NCBI GenBank assembly: GCA_030706745.1
Contig: JAUZNX010000007.1
Location: forward strand, 62,001 to 126,000
Reading direction: 5' to 3'
DNA: 64,000 nt
Source: Bacteroidota bacterium
GTDB lineage: Bacteria > Bacteroidota > Ignavibacteria > Palsa-1295
In this document: in pieces, positions 38,219 to 47,699 of the stretch
Position numbering within the stretch: the stretch's first letter is position 1
How the letters are laid out: the number at the start of each line of letters is the position of its first letter
Made by a program: the position numbers and the translations under genes
The notes under the pieces: model-generated
What the model was told of the DNA's origin: nothing
Databases searched by the model: none
Seen by the model: the letters and a program-made list of their open reading frames with translations, nothing else

Positions 38219-38368
38219 TTACTTCGATTCTTTGTGCGGCGTGCGCTTGTTGCAGCGCGAGCAGTACTTGGTGTACTCCACGCGGCCAGACTGTTTCCGT
38301 TTGTTCTTCGTCGCCGAGTAATTCCGCGACTTGCAACTGGTGCACTCGAGTGTAATGATGTCTCTCAT
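38219..38368 (-). CDS. rpmG: Ribosomal protein L33
   Basis: 49 residues, MRDIITLECTSCKSRNYSAT at the N-terminus and YCSRCNKRTPHKESK at the C-terminus. It is the zinc-binding (four-cysteine) form of L33: CTSC and CSRC. It is a structural protein of the large ribosomal subunit. It lies between the zinc-ribbon gene and tRNA-Trp, in the common tRNA-rpmG-secE-nusG order. Confidence 0.97.
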   Translation of the reverse strand: MRDIITLECTSCKSRNYSATKNKRKQSGRVEYTKYCSRCNKRTPHKESK

Positions 38369-38408
38369 CGGTTCTTACCTTTTTATTCTAAACTCGTATT
38401 CAAAACGT

Positions 38409-38699
38409 TCACTTGGTCTCTGCTTCCACGCCCGGCTGTCCCACGATCTGCGCTTGAGCTGGATGCGCTTGCACTTGCTGGGGCGCCTGCGGTTGCATCG
38501 GCTCGATATTATTCAAAAAAATCGCCGACATCAACTTAAACCGCCCGCAGCTCGGACAAATGTAGACCGTCACCGGCAGCGCGCGTGCAAAGTTGAACTG
38601 CAGCCCCGTTGGCGTAGCGTCCAGTCCGGGCATTGCAAACAAGTCCGGATTGACATCCATCTGCGTCCCACAGTCCCCACAAAGCTTTGGTGGTGTCAT
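38409..38699 (-). CDS. Small zinc-ribbon protein of unknown function
   Basis: 96 residues: CGDCG near residue 7 and CPSCG near residue 48 form a zinc-ribbon pair separated by about 40 residues (PGLDATPTGLQFNF, then VTVYICPSCGRFKL). The C-terminal third is Gln/Pro/Ala-rich and probably disordered. It is the first protein gene after tRNA-Gly in the rpmG-secE-nusG unit, so expression is probably linked with translation genes. No named family is recognised. Confidence 0.75.
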   Translation of the reverse strand: MTPPKLCGDCGTQMDVNPDLFAMPGLDATPTGLQFNFARALPVTVYICPSCGRFKLMSAIFLNNIEPMQPQAPQQVQAHPAQAQIVGQPGVEAETK

Positions 38700-38704
38700 C
38701 TCAC

Positions 38705-38776
38705 TAGTGGATAGTTGATAGTGGAAAGTGGATAGTGAGGATTCGTTATCCGTTATCCACTATCAGCTATCCACTA
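38705..38776. repeat. 21-bp inverted repeat between tRNA-Gly and the zinc-ribbon gene
   Basis: Arms 38705-38725 and 38756-38776 pair fully over 21 positions if one G-U pair is allowed (20 of 21 Watson-Crick). The arms and loop reiterate GTGGATA/TATCCAC words. Immediately adjacent to tRNA-Gly. Confidence 0.9.
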
Positions 38777-38782
38777 CCGCAG

Positions 38783-38855
38783 AGCGGGAGACGGGACTCG
38801 AACCCGCGACCAACAGCTTGGAAGGCTGTGACTCTACCAACTGAGTTACTCCCGC
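38783..38855 (-). tRNA. tRNA-Gly (anticodon TCC)
   Basis: Minus strand: acceptor GCGGGAG/CTCCCGC, anticodon stem ACAGC/GCTGT with loop CTTCCAA (anticodon TCC), T arm GCGGG-TTCGAGT-CCCGT, discriminator T. In many bacteria this tRNA stands between tRNA-Tyr and tRNA-Thr upstream of tuf; here those tRNAs are at 63.1-63.4 kb. Confidence 0.96.
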
Positions 38856-39152
38856 GCTTGGCGATCCCTCGCTCGACGATTCCTCGTCGGTCCTCTCCGG
38901 TCTGGAGATTTCCCATTACGAGAGGGAATGCACTGCGCGGCGCTCTAACCGCAAAACCGCGAAAAAAAAGCCGGGGCCACTCGATCCAAATACCCCAAAA
39001 GGGTGGAATCTCGCGACCTCAGCGCCCCTTAGACAAATGCGCGGCACGATGTGTTCCACCGAACTTTCTGGCCGTTGCCTCCCGGAACCGCACCCCCTGC
39101 CGCTCCGTTGCGAAACGACCACTTTTGTGGCGAGTCTTCTCTCTGCTCCCCT

Positions 39153-42100
39153 ATGCTGAACATTCCGTCGGTCGGTGGGACTACTCATAGCGAGTGCACG
39201 AACCGCTTGCGAGCAAGGGGCCTCTCGGTGTACTCCATTGTCGTTTTCGCGCTTCTTTCGCAATTATTCCTTGCAGACCCTTCTTTGGGTTCATGGAAGA
39301 AAGTCGCACAGTTCGCTGCGCCGGTCGCTCGGGTCAATTCCATGTACTTTTTCGACGACTCGGTTGGAATTATCGGATTTTCACAGGGTGGGCTCGGTTG
39401 CCCGCTCATGCGGACCACGGACGGCGGTGTAACCTGGGTCGCCCCAAATACTCCAGCACTGACATTCGGAAGCACCTGCGTCGTCACGGACATTTGGTTC
39501 AAAGACAAGTTGGAGGGCTGGGCTACGTTTGAAATGTCGCAAGCCTCCGGTTCGAGTCTTTGGCATACGCTCGATGGCGGTCTTAACTGGTCGAACCTTG
39601 GACTTACTGGTGGCACCGGGCTTGGTCTGACGAGCGTCCGAGCGACGCCGCGCGCACTCATTGTGACCAATCGCGGAGCCGCTCCTGGAATCTATGTATC
39701 GACGAATGGCGGCGCATCGTTTGGCTCGACCTTCGGACAAACGGATAACGATTTGGACTTTGTCGATTCGATACATGGAGCATCAAGCTTCCTCAGAGAT
39801 CAATTCAATTACACGACCGATGGCGGCCTGACCTGGCGACCCGCACTTACTTCGAACAACCTCCAGACAGAGACCTGGGGCATCTATGGGGCGAAAAGCA
39901 AACGATATTTCGTCGCAGCCGATGAAACCAGTGGGGATATTTATCGGTCACCAGTTGATTTTGGACAAACCTGGCTCACGGCATCCAGTTTCGGCGCAAC
40001 ATATATCACTGGCGGCATCACCGGTTACACGTGCGCGCTGTATGTTCAGTGTGTCATGTCTGGGCTGGGGCATGGCCTCTATCGTTCGACGGATAGTGGA
40101 AGCACCTGGTCACCGATTGGTGGTCCCAACAACGGATACGATACCAGGTTTTCGGTTACGCCGGGAGCGCTTTATGCGGGGGATGCCACTGGAGGACTGT
40201 GGAAATCGACTGATGGCGGAGATGGCACTCTGGTCAATTTGTGTCCGCCACTGCCGCAGATTCCTGAGACCGAGATCCAGCTAACTGCTTCGCTCTGCGA
40301 TTCCATAAGTGTTGTGAAGTACTTCCAAAATCCCTACTTCGATTCCCTTCTGATAACATCATTCCAGATTGTGGACTCGACACGAAAACCTGCCACCTCG
40401 AAGGCATTCGGAATCGACAGCGTTCTGGTGCCGCAAATGCTCAAGGGAGAACAGGTGCTCGGCTACCGCCTTCATTGGTGTCCACGCCGCATGCTGGATA
40501 CGGCGGGACTCGATTCCGCAACGATCCTTGTGAAATTTACCGCACCGGCATTTAATTGGAATAACTCCACCATTATCAAAGTGTATCTTCGAGCAGTGCA
40601 ACCACCGCTATTGCTCGATGTCCCGGCTGCGATCCGTTTGGATTCTGTCAATTGCGAGTACGATACCATCGTGACATTTACAAACAACAGTTGTGACACC
40701 GTCACGCTGACGAGCGCTGCGCTCGCAATAAACAAGGTGTGGTCCGCGACGGATTCGCTGGGCATGCCACTGCTGCTCCCCATTGCTATTCCACCGGATT
40801 CTTCTCTTCCGATTCGCTTGCATTTCCATCCAAAGAGCTTCGCTGTTGGAATCGACACGCTTAAGCTCGGTACCGAGTTTTTCCGGCAACCGGCACTCTC
40901 AAAAGTTAGCCTACGAGGCATATTGAGTAGCGCGGAGGCTCTAGCGAGCGCGCTTTCGCTAGCATTCGATACTCTTTCGACCTGCACGACGGACGATACG
41001 CTCATCCATATTGGCAATCGCGGATGCGACACACTCACGATTACGCTGGATACGCTGAACACGAAAGACTGGGCGCTGCTCGATACGAATGGCTTGCCGA
41101 TACCACTTCCGGTTAAGATTCCTCCCGATTCCAACTGGACGCTGCTTCTGCGATTCCAACCACACTCGCTCGGCGCAACAAGCGGTAGGATCACGCTCGA
41201 CTATCGGTACCTGGGCTCGAAGATTACGCGAACGATCACGCTTACAGGCACGGGCGCCAGTTCGGGCTCGCTTGTTTATCCCAATTCATTTGCCCTTGGC
41301 AATGTCTCGTTCTGTGAGTCATTCGATACGACGATCACATTCCGCAACGCTACCTGCAATGATGTTAGATTGGACAGCCTGAACATTCCAGCGCCATTCT
41401 CGCTGCTCGATTCGACTCTCTTCCCCATCAAACTCGCAAGCGGCAAAAGCATCACGGTTCGCGTGCGGTATCGGCCACGAACGAATAGCGATGCAGGTCT
41501 GGCCATACTTAAAGCTATCGTCAACGGAAAGCAAATCTCAGATACACTCGCATTGCGGGCATCAGCAGTTGGAGGGAAATTCCTTCCGGTCATGCTACCC
41601 TCTGCCCGACTCACTGTCACTGATGGTGGTTTCCGGTTTGCAGACCGCACCATGTGCCAGCTTCCCGATTCTGGCATTGTGAGAATTCTGGATCCCGGTT
41701 GCGATTCGATGTCCCTCGATAGCATCGCCTACATTCCTATGCGCGGAAACACGAATTCTTACATCGTATCCACTTCGCCTTCGTTGCCAAAAGTATTGGC
41801 GAATGATTCCGTCCATCTAAAGATGGTGCTTACCGCCAGCGGTCCTGGCCAGTTTGTTGGCAACCTTCATCTCTATTATCGAATGGATGGTGTGCGACAC
41901 GACACCACATTTATGATCTGGGCTAATGTGACCGGCGGAGCAAGCGCGCTTGCGCTCGATACTTCGAAAATCATGCTGGGCACACTCTCTGCATGCAAAG
42001 CGCGTGATACCACGATCGGTTACACAAACACCGGTTGCGATTCTGTCACCGTTTTGGGATGGAGCATGGCAAGTTGGGGCGCCGGATTTGATGTGTCCGG

Positions 42101-43028
42101 AACCGGGCAAAACCCTCCACGCGGCCTGGCAATTGGCCAGAGTGATTCTCTACATATTACCTATGATGAAACGCACACCGGCATGCTCTACGATACGGTG
42201 AATGTACTGACTGATGCAAAGCCTGATTCCGTTCGGCGCATTCCAATCCAGGCATTCGTTGCTCCACTCGATTCTGTGAACTTCGTGATGTCGCAACCGG
42301 CGAGTCTTGCACCAAATCAGCGTTTTGTCGTGACTGTGCAGCCCGACCGAACGGTCCTGCAAACCAAAGGTCTGACTTCGATCTCCGGCGAAGTGGAATA
42401 CAACGAGGATAATTTCGAGTATGAATCACTCGAGTCTCTTCCGAATCTTTCACTCACGACGAGCGCGCCGCAATCAATTGACGGCGAATCTCGAATTCCA
42501 TTCCAGTTGACGAATCCGGCCGGTATTGTGCTCGATCCGACCCTGCCGGTCCTTTCTATTCATCTCCAGTCCGTGCTCGGCGATACAACCGATCTCACCG
42601 TCGGAGTAAACTCGATGCAACTGAATGCATCCGATCCTGATTTTGCACGGTGCGTGCTGGCGACCAAGGGCGCAACCAGCACATCATCGTTGATGCGCGA
42701 CTGCAATACTACATTCCTGCTGAGCACAATGCGCAATGAGGAATTGCTACTCGTCACCGACCCTTCTCCAAATCCGATGACAGCCAGTACCAACTTCGAA
42801 GCGCACGTGCAGCTACATGCTACCGCGCCAGGCACTGCAACGATCGAGCTTCATGATGCCATTGGACGCACGACGCTGAGTGAAGTCATCCCGTTTGCGC
42901 GCGGTGAAGATCACGATTATGTGTTCGATCTCAGCCACTTCTCGGCTGGAGCGTATATATATCAGGTGCGATTCGATTCGCCTGCTGGTTCTTCGAGAGC
43001 GCTCGGCTCGATTATGTTATTAAAGTAG
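39153..43028 (+). CDS. Giant secreted BNR/Ycf48-like protein with choice-of-anchor-type repeats and T9SS domain
   Basis: About 1291 residues from ATG 39153; an upstream TTG-type start (39051) gives an N-terminus that does not look like a signal peptide. The signal segment is SVYSIVVFALLSQLFLADP. Residues about 50-360 are photosystem-assembly/BNR-like beta-propeller repeats (RTTDGGVTWV, HTLDGGLNWSNLG, RSTDSGSTWSPIGG). About 380-1080 hold repeated modules that alternate a Cys-containing strand (NRGCDTLTI, NNSCDTVTL, NATCNDVRL) with LRFQPHS-type segments, like choice-of-anchor-D or ASH domains. A cohesin-like stretch and a T9SS C-terminal domain follow (DPSPNPMTASTNFEAHV, DAIGRTTL, GAYIYQVRF). 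Function is unknown; a surface protein is expected. Confidence 0.87.
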   Translation: MLNIPSVGGTTHSECTNRLRARGLSVYSIVVFALLSQLFLADPSLGSWKKVAQFAAPVARVNSMYFFDDSVGIIGFSQGGLGCPLMRTTDGGVTWVAPNTPALTFGSTCVVTDIWFKDKLEGWATFEMSQASGSSLWHTLDGGLNWSNLGLTGGTGLGLTSVRATPRALIVTNRGAAPGIYVSTNGGASFGSTFGQTDNDLDFVDSIHGASSFLRDQFNYTTDGGLTWRPALTSNNLQTETWGIYGAKSKRYFVAADETSGDIYRSPVDFGQTWLTASSFGATYITGGITGYTCALYVQCVMSGLGHGLYRSTDSGSTWSPIGGPNNGYDTRFSVTPGALYAGDATGGLWKSTDGGDGTLVNLCPPLPQIPETEIQLTASLCDSISVVKYFQNPYFDSLLITSFQIVDSTRKPATSKAFGIDSVLVPQMLKGEQVLGYRLHWCPRRMLDTAGLDSATILVKFTAPAFNWNNSTIIKVYLRAVQPPLLLDVPAAIRLDSVNCEYDTIVTFTNNSCDTVTLTSAALAINKVWSATDSLGMPLLLPIAIPPDSSLPIRLHFHPKSFAVGIDTLKLGTEFFRQPALSKVSLRGILSSAEALASALSLAFDTLSTCTTDDTLIHIGNRGCDTLTITLDTLNTKDWALLDTNGLPIPLPVKIPPDSNWTLLLRFQPHSLGATSGRITLDYRYLGSKITRTITLTGTGASSGSLVYPNSFALGNVSFCESFDTTITFRNATCNDVRLDSLNIPAPFSLLDSTLFPIKLASGKSITVRVRYRPRTNSDAGLAILKAIVNGKQISDTLALRASAVGGKFLPVMLPSARLTVTDGGFRFADRTMCQLPDSGIVRILDPGCDSMSLDSIAYIPMRGNTNSYIVSTSPSLPKVLANDSVHLKMVLTASGPGQFVGNLHLYYRMDGVRHDTTFMIWANVTGGASALALDTSKIMLGTLSACKARDTTIGYTNTGCDSVTVLGWSMASWGAGFDVSGTGQNPPRGLAIGQSDSLHITYDETHTGMLYDTVNVLTDAKPDSVRRIPIQAFVAPLDSVNFVMSQPASLAPNQRFVVTVQPDRTVLQTKGLTSISGEVEYNEDNFEYESLESLPNLSLTTSAPQSIDGESRIPFQLTNPAGIVLDPTLPVLSIHLQSVLGDTTDLTVGVNSMQLNASDPDFARCVLATKGATSTSSLMRDCNTTFLLSTMRNEELLLVTDPSPNPMTASTNFEAHVQLHATAPGTATIELHDAIGRTTLSEVIPFARGEDHDYVFDLSHFSAGAYIYQVRFDSPAGSSRALGSIMLLK

Positions 43029-43242
43029 AAGCGAGCAAGACCGCTGGTCTGATTTCAATTGACTGGACCCCTGTAACGGGCGAATGTCCCATTGAAATCA
43101 TCTGACATAAACGGAGAGTACCCCCTTCACCCTATATAACAAGGTTCGAGGGGCTGGGTGTTGCATGAACATCATAAAATTATATACTCAATCTTATTTT
43201 TTAATTATTATTCATAATTTAGCCCGCCACCGGGTGTTCACC

Positions 43243-43941
43243 ATGAAATCGCACTTTCTGCTTGAACAACACAACTTCAATCGAACAGGCTGGCTGCGTG
43301 CAGCCGTATTAGGTGCGAACGATGGCATTCTTTCGACTGCAAGTTTGGTCGTTGGCGTGGCTGCGTCACATGCTGCGCGCGGTAGCATATTGATCGCTGG
43401 AGTGGCAGGGCTTGTTGCGGGCGCAATGTCCATGGCGGCCGGAGAATACGTCTCGGTCAGTTCGCAGTCGGACACCGAAGAAGCCGATCTGAAGGTCGAG
43501 AAGAAGGAAATCGCAGTCCACAATGAGTTCGAACATCAGGAGCTTGCTAACATCTACGTGGGGCGCGGGCTCGATCCTGTTTTGGCGAAACAAGTGGCAG
43601 AAGAACTCATGGCTCACGATGCCCTCGGTGCGCATGCGCGCGATGAGCTGGGGATCAATGATATGGTCAAGCCGCGTCCGGTGCAGGCTGCTGCTGCATC
43701 GGGAGCCTCGTTCTTAGCAGGAGCCGCATTGCCGTTGGTGGTCGTTCTTATCTCGCCGTTTGCGATGCTCATCCCGGCCGTATCAAGTTCTTCGCTCATC
43801 TTTCTTGCTGTGCTTGGTGCCGTGGCGGCCAAAACCGGCGGTGCGGGTATGGTAAGAGGTTCGCTTCGCGTCACGTTTTGGGGTGCGCTCGCGCTCGCAG
43901 TGACGGCTGGCATCGGGGCGATCTTTGGCACGGTGGTCTGA
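43243..43941 (+). CDS. VIT1/CCC1-family iron/manganese transporter
   Basis: About 232 residues from ATG 43243 (MKSHFLLEQHNFNRTGW). Family motifs are clear: RAAVLGANDGILSTASLVVGVA in the first helix, GAMSMAAGEYVSVSSQSDTE, then an acidic cytosolic segment (KVEKKEIAVHNEFEHQE; VAEELMAHD) that binds metal, and three more helices ending GIGAIFGTVV. It should move Fe(II) or Mn(II) across the inner membrane. An A+T-rich 214-bp region lies upstream. Flanking genes are unrelated. Confidence 0.93.
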   Translation: MKSHFLLEQHNFNRTGWLRAAVLGANDGILSTASLVVGVAASHAARGSILIAGVAGLVAGAMSMAAGEYVSVSSQSDTEEADLKVEKKEIAVHNEFEHQELANIYVGRGLDPVLAKQVAEELMAHDALGAHARDELGINDMVKPRPVQAAAASGASFLAGAALPLVVVLISPFAMLIPAVSSSSLIFLAVLGAVAAKTGGAGMVRGSLRVTFWGALALAVTAGIGAIFGTVV

Positions 43942-44087
43942 GTTAGCTGTAGCCCGCGCATGCCGCCAAGTGGCTAAGCGCCGAAATTTCCCTTGCACCG
44001 ATTTCGCGCTACTGCTGTTCCGGGTCGGACGCGATCATCCATGACCGCATCCGCCATCATTCGTCACTCGTAATTCACTCCAAGGAC

Positions 44088-46139
44088 TTGTCCGAACAGC
44101 TTCTTTCCCACGAACAGCAACTGACGGAAACGCGCGAATACGCTGCCGCAACCAACGGTCTTGACTCCTCACGGAATTTCACTGCCGCCGATTTCAAAAC
44201 GGCAGCCGAGTGGACAATCGAGGATGCCGTCGAGACGTATAACATCGACCGGTGGGGTCTCGGATATTTCGGGATCAACGAGAAGGGCCATGTGACCGTC
44301 GCACCATTGCGCGAGCAGGGCGCGACGATGGACGTCATGGATGTAATTTCTGACGCACGGGACTGGGGATTGCGTTTCCCGCTCGTGCTCCGATTTCAGG
44401 ACTTGCTTCGGGACCGCGTCGTCGGGTTGAATAGAGCGTTTGCCGACAACATCAAAGAGCAGAATTATCAGGGGCAGTATCTCGGTGTGTTCCCGATTAA
44501 GGTCAACCAGCTTCGCGAAGTTGTCGAGGAAATCGAAGATGCCGGCCGGCCTTACAATTACGGCCTCGAAGCCGGCTCGAAGCCAGAATTGTTCGCTGCG
44601 CTTGCGACGCACACAAATCCCGATGCCATCATTATTTGCAACGGGTATAAAGATACCGCGTTCATTCGCACGGCATTGATGGGCAATCGGCTCGGCAAGA
44701 AAGTCATCATGATTGCTGAGAAGGTCGAAGAGGTCAAGGCGATCATCGAAGTCGCGCGAGAGCTTGGTGTGAAGCCACTGATCGGCGTGCGTATCCGCCT
44801 TGCCGCAAAAAGTACCGGCATCTGGTCCACTTCCGGCGGCGAATCGGCAAAGTTCGGGCTTTCGACGATGGATCTCGTTGAAGCGATCGACTATCTGACG
44901 AAAATGAACGCCCTCGATTCACTCGAACTCGTTCATTTCCACATCGGCAGCCAGGTACCGGACATTCTTTCCATCAAACGGGCGATTCGCGAAGCCACCC
45001 GCTACTATGCGAAGCTGCTCAAGATGGGACTCAGCGGCATTCGCTATCTCGATGTCGGCGGCGGTTTGGGCATCGATTATGATGGAAGCCGCAGCAGCTT
45101 CCACTCTTCCACTAATTACACGATGGAAGAATATGCCGCCGACACGGTCTATAACATCATGGACGTGTGCGACGAAGAAGGTGTTCCGCATCCGCAAATC
45201 GTCTCAGAGTCGGGTCGCGCGATCGTCGCGCACCATGCATTGCTGGTCGTGCAGGTCTTTGGCGCCATCGAAAAAACCAAGGCAGAATACGATCTGACAG
45301 TGAGCCAGTCGGACCACAAGTGGATCAAGCAACTTCGCGATATCGAGCAACGCATCGAGATCAACCCGCGTGAGGCTCTGCATGACACGCTGCAGATCAA
45401 GGACGAATCGCAGAATGCCTTCGATCTTGGAATTCTTGACTTGCCAACAAAGGCTAAGATCGAGACATTTTACTGGCACATTGTCGAGGAGATCGCCGCA
45501 CTGTTTAAGCGCCGCGCCGAAGATCCGAATACCGAAGAAGACGTGCCGGAAGAAATTGCCGATCTCACGCCGCATCTTGCCGATCAGTATCTCTGCAATT
45601 TTTCGGTCTTCCAGAGCCTGCTCGATCACTGGGCACTGGGGCAGATCTTCCCGATCATGCCGATCCATCGCCTGGATCAGCCGCCAACGATTCACGGCAC
45701 GCTTGTCGATATTACATGCGACTCTGATGGAAAAGTTACCAAGTTTGCGGACATCCGTGACGTTCGAACAACGCTGCCGCTTCATCCGCTGAAAGTTGGC
45801 GAAGAGTATTTTGTTGGATTTTTCCTCACCGGCGCGTATCAGGACATCATGGGCGACCTTCACAATTTGTTTGGCCGTGTTAACGAGGCGCATGTGTTCC
45901 TAGACCCGGATGAAGATTCCGGATTCTACATCGAAGAAACAATCCCAGGCAACTCGATTTCGCAGGTGCTGGAACTCACCCAATACCACGAAAAGGAATT
46001 GGTACGCCGCATGAAAGTCCAGATTGACGAAGCGATCAAGTCTGACCGGTTGAAACCGAACGATGCGATGCGACTCTTGAACGAGTACGAGAAAGGCTTG
46101 CAGGACCACACATATTTGACGTTCAACGGGAAGGGATAG
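44088..46139 (+). CDS. speA: Biosynthetic arginine decarboxylase
   Basis: 683 residues, slightly above the usual 630-660. It is a fold III PLP enzyme that converts arginine to agmatine for polyamine synthesis. K138 in YLGVFPIKVNQ is the PLP lysine; LVHFHIGSQ, LDVGGGLGIDYDGS and ESGRAIVAHHALLV are further active-site segments, and the C-terminal part has DITCDSDGKVTKF. No in-frame ATG exists near the N-terminus; TTG at 44088 is the only good start. Upstream 44055-44080 contains a half copy of the ATTCGTCACTCG-type repeat word. Confidence 0.93.
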   Translation: MSEQLLSHEQQLTETREYAAATNGLDSSRNFTAADFKTAAEWTIEDAVETYNIDRWGLGYFGINEKGHVTVAPLREQGATMDVMDVISDARDWGLRFPLVLRFQDLLRDRVVGLNRAFADNIKEQNYQGQYLGVFPIKVNQLREVVEEIEDAGRPYNYGLEAGSKPELFAALATHTNPDAIIICNGYKDTAFIRTALMGNRLGKKVIMIAEKVEEVKAIIEVARELGVKPLIGVRIRLAAKSTGIWSTSGGESAKFGLSTMDLVEAIDYLTKMNALDSLELVHFHIGSQVPDILSIKRAIREATRYYAKLLKMGLSGIRYLDVGGGLGIDYDGSRSSFHSSTNYTMEEYAADTVYNIMDVCDEEGVPHPQIVSESGRAIVAHHALLVVQVFGAIEKTKAEYDLTVSQSDHKWIKQLRDIEQRIEINPREALHDTLQIKDESQNAFDLGILDLPTKAKIETFYWHIVEEIAALFKRRAEDPNTEEDVPEEIADLTPHLADQYLCNFSVFQSLLDHWALGQIFPIMPIHRLDQPPTIHGTLVDITCDSDGKVTKFADIRDVRTTLPLHPLKVGEEYFVGFFLTGAYQDIMGDLHNLFGRVNEAHVFLDPDEDSGFYIEETIPGNSISQVLELTQYHEKELVRRMKVQIDEAIKSDRLKPNDAMRLLNEYEKGLQDHTYLTFNGKG

Positions 46140-46275
46140 TCGTAAGATTTCTTATCAAACAGGCCAATTCCTTTCTGCCCATCCTCCCTCCATTCATAAA
46201 ATTCTTGCGCTCTGAGCCAGTTGCATAATATGGCATTTTCTTTCTATCCCTACATCTCAGTAGGTTTTGGACAAG

Positions 46276-46404
46276 ATGGAAATGAACGGCATGGACGACA
46301 AGACGATCCCTATCCGAATGGAATTGTTGGGTCATCTCAGTAAGGATGATCACGATAACGTAAGTCTCTGGGGTCCTTTTTTCACTCAAAGGGAGAGACT
46401 ATGA
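46276..46404 (+). CDS. Possible 42-residue leader peptide overlapping the sqr start
   Basis: ATG to TGA, encoding MEMNGMDDKTIPIRMELLGH and ending FFTQRERL; the stop overlaps the start of the next gene as ATGA. The arrangement fits translational coupling, but the next gene also has its own GGGAGAG ribosome site, so the peptide may not be made. No family recognised. Confidence 0.3.
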   Translation: MEMNGMDDKTIPIRMELLGHLSKDDHDNVSLWGPFFTQRERL

Positions 46405-47669
46405 GACAGCTTGTGATTTTAGGTGCTGGTACGGCCGGTACCATGATGGCCAATCACCTTCATAAGAGTATCGATCTCCATGAGTGGCAAATCACGATCG
46501 TGGATCAATACCCGAAGCACTATTACCAGCCCGGATTTCTCTTTATTCCCTTTGGACTCTACTCAGAGAAGGACGTCGTGAAGTCCAAGCGAGAGTTCAT
46601 CCCGCATGGAGTCGAATATCTGGAATCCGCAATCGACCGGATCGACCCGAGGACAAACAGCGTCATGCTTGCATCCGGGACGACGCTGAATTACGACATC
46701 CTCATCATTGCAACGGGAGCCAAAACCGCGCCGGAACAGACTGAAGGATTAACTGGCAGCGATTGGCGAAAGCGTATCTTCGACTTCTATACGTTCGAAG
46801 GAGCCACTGCACTCCACGCCGCGCTGGAGAATTGGAACGGCGGCCGACTGGTCGTCCATATTACAGAGCTTCCTATCAAGTGCCCGGTAGCGCCACTCGA
46901 GTTTTCCTTCCTTGCAGATTGGTGGCTTGCCGAGCGCGGGCTCCGCGACAAGACGGAGTTGGTGTATGTCACTCCCCTTTCCAGCGCGTTTACAAAGCCT
47001 ATTTGCGCCGACGTGATGGGACATACGTTGACGGACAAGCGGATCAACACGGTGACCGACTTCAACATCGCGCGTGTCGATAACGATCAGCATCAGATTA
47101 TCTCCTGGGACGGCCGGGAGGTCCCTTACGATCTTCTCGTGACGATTCCGACCAACATGGGCGACGCGATGATCGAGCGCTCCGGCATTGGCGACGAACT
47201 GAATTTCGTGCCGACCGACAAGCATACGTTGCAGTCCAAAGTGAAGGATAATATTTTCGTGATCGGTGACGCGACGGACGTGCCGGCATCGAAAGCCGGA
47301 TCGGTCGCGCATTTCGAGTCCGAAGTGTTGACGAAGAATATCCTTCACTACATGCATGGCGAGCCGCTCACCGAAGATTTCGACGGCCACGCGAATTGCT
47401 ACATCGAATCGGGATTTAACAAGGCATTTCTGATCGACTTCAACTACGAGCTCGAACCGATGCCGGGAACATTCCCGCTACCGGGCATTGGCCCGTTCTC
47501 CCTCTTGAAAGAGAGCTATGTGAACCATCTCGGTAAGCTTGCCTTCCGATGGATTTATTGGAATGGACTGCTGAAAGCCAGGCCGATCCCTGGCATCAGC
47601 CACACCATGAGTCGGACCGGAAAGCGGATCCCACCCACCGTGCCGACTGATGTTGCCTCTGAAGCGTAA
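46401..47669 (+). CDS. sqr: Sulfide:quinone oxidoreductase-like flavoprotein
   Basis: 422 residues. LVILGAGTAGTMMAN binds FAD, LIIATGAKTA and NIFVIGDATDVPASKAG are further FAD/quinone-reductase segments. SQR oxidises sulfide and reduces membrane quinone using two or three cysteines: C161 (PIKCPVAP) and C333 (ANCYIESG) sit at the conserved places, C202 is extra, and the more N-terminal Cys of type I SQR is absent. The C-terminus (LAFRWIYWNGLLKARPIPG) can form a membrane-binding amphipathic end. It begins a tight operon with DsrC- and DsrE-like genes, which argues for sulfur trafficking. It could also be a related non-SQR flavoprotein. Confidence 0.87.
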   Translation: MRQLVILGAGTAGTMMANHLHKSIDLHEWQITIVDQYPKHYYQPGFLFIPFGLYSEKDVVKSKREFIPHGVEYLESAIDRIDPRTNSVMLASGTTLNYDILIIATGAKTAPEQTEGLTGSDWRKRIFDFYTFEGATALHAALENWNGGRLVVHITELPIKCPVAPLEFSFLADWWLAERGLRDKTELVYVTPLSSAFTKPICADVMGHTLTDKRINTVTDFNIARVDNDQHQIISWDGREVPYDLLVTIPTNMGDAMIERSGIGDELNFVPTDKHTLQSKVKDNIFVIGDATDVPASKAGSVAHFESEVLTKNILHYMHGEPLTEDFDGHANCYIESGFNKAFLIDFNYELEPMPGTFPLPGIGPFSLLKESYVNHLGKLAFRWIYWNGLLKARPIPGISHTMSRTGKRIPPTVPTDVASEA

Positions 47670-47699
47670 CACATTCACACTCAACAGACAAATTTAGTT

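Noticed and set aside
38735-39190. Open frames covering tRNA-Gly and the region before the giant secreted protein
   Set aside because: They run through the tRNA and a hairpin repeat (peptides such as YPLSTISYPLPQSG), so they are not genes.
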